A stretch of 64,000 nt of DNA from Bacillota bacterium. Lineage in GTDB: Bacteria; Bacillota_A; Clostridia; Lachnospirales; Lachnospiraceae. The notes beneath the pieces are model-generated. The model ran no database searches. It was not told the DNA's origin and saw only the letters and a program-made list of their open reading frames with translations. This document shows, one piece after another, positions 63,883-64,000 of the stretch (position 1 is its first letter; each line of letters begins with the position of its first letter). The stretch spans positions 124,001 to 188,000 of the forward strand of contig JAEZTQ010000017.1 in the NCBI GenBank assembly GCA_023443625.1, read 5' to 3'. Position numbers and translations under genes: made by a program.

Positions 63883-64000
63883 ATGTTCTCTAAAATATTA
63901 GTGGCAAACCGTGGTGAAATAGCTATTAGAATTATTAAAGCATGTAAAAGTATGGGAATTAAAACCGTGGCTGTATATTCTGAGGCAGACAGGAATTCTT
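63883..64000 (+). CDS. accC: Biotin carboxylase (AccC), cut by window end
   Basis: Only 39 residues are visible. The opening [20 protein letters not shown] is the highly conserved N-terminus of biotin carboxylase, and [11 protein letters not shown] follows. ATG has AGGAGG 6 nt upstream and is 8 bp after accB. The gene runs off the right edge. Confidence 0.92.
   Translation, partial: MFSKILVANRGEIAIRIIKACKSMGIKTVAVYSEADRNS

Noticed and set aside
60940..64000. The FabZ-AccA-ACP-FabK-AccB-AccC block as the housekeeping fatty acid operon
   Set aside because: Not excluded, but gene order differs from the usual clostridial fab operon (no fabH, fabD or fabF here), and the block continues directly from the cluster. 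It is described as a supply block instead.

Overview
The window is AT-rich, Gram-positive style anaerobe DNA, most like Clostridia and perhaps Lachnospiraceae (inference). The signs are strong Shine-Dalgarno sites, several TTG/GTG starts, oxygen-labile enzymes (about a dozen radical SAM proteins and a 2-hydroxyacyl-CoA dehydratase system) and FabK/AccABC-type fatty acid enzymes. No rRNA, tRNA, CRISPR array, phage or recognisable transposase was seen. Both ends cut a gene: a carbamoyltransferase on the left and a biotin carboxylase (accC) on the right.

Region A (1-24115) is a loosely spaced set of plus-strand genes that looks like a natural-product locus of no class I recognise. It has three NodU/CmcH-type O-carbamoyltransferases, one cobalamin radical SAM enzyme with the CX7CX2C signature of RiPP C-methyltransferases, four paralogous radical SAM/SPASM proteins and two acyl carrier proteins. 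It also has an FkbH-like protein (glyceryl-ACP formation), three glycosyltransferase-like proteins, a nucleotidyltransferase/HPr-kinase-like pair of the sort known from some lasso-peptide clusters, an aldo/keto reductase with Fe-S ferredoxin motifs and a C39/BtrH-like papain-fold protein. An AraC-type regulator lies on the minus strand in the middle. No precursor peptide was found. The reading offered here is an ACP-tethered small unit built, radically oxidised or alkylated, glycosylated and carbamoylated.

A short linker (24116-26081) carries a small unknown protein, a GyrI-like ligand-binding protein and a 593-bp non-coding stretch.

Region B (26082-64000) is a tightly packed run of overlapping genes for a fatty-acid or polyketide-like pathway. 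It starts with a metK paralogue and two ketosynthase plus half-ketosynthase pairs around an ACP. Next come cobalamin radical SAM enzymes (seven in all, five of them close paralogues), an acyltransferase, a rifampicin-phosphotransferase-like dikinase, a four-gene 2-hydroxyacyl-CoA dehydratase system, a crotonase and FabG. Two proteins fuse a degenerate GGDEF domain to an NHL beta-propeller, and a third is NHL only. Further on are a lipase-like hydrolase, a TetR regulator, a flavodoxin, an HldE-like sugar kinase and separate adenylyltransferase, an atypical thiolase, a ChuW/HutW-like radical SAM protein, and a supply set of FabZ, AccA, ACP, FabK, AccB and AccC.

In region B, Acc/AT/KS/FabG/FabZ/FabK would build an acyl chain on ACPs. 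The cobalamin radical SAM enzymes would decorate it, fed with SAM by the local MetK and perhaps with electrons by the flavodoxin, and the dehydratase system would do unusual radical chemistry. The concentration of cobalamin radical SAM enzymes in a type II acyl pathway recalls the candidate ladderane gene sets of anammox bacteria, but the product here is unknown.
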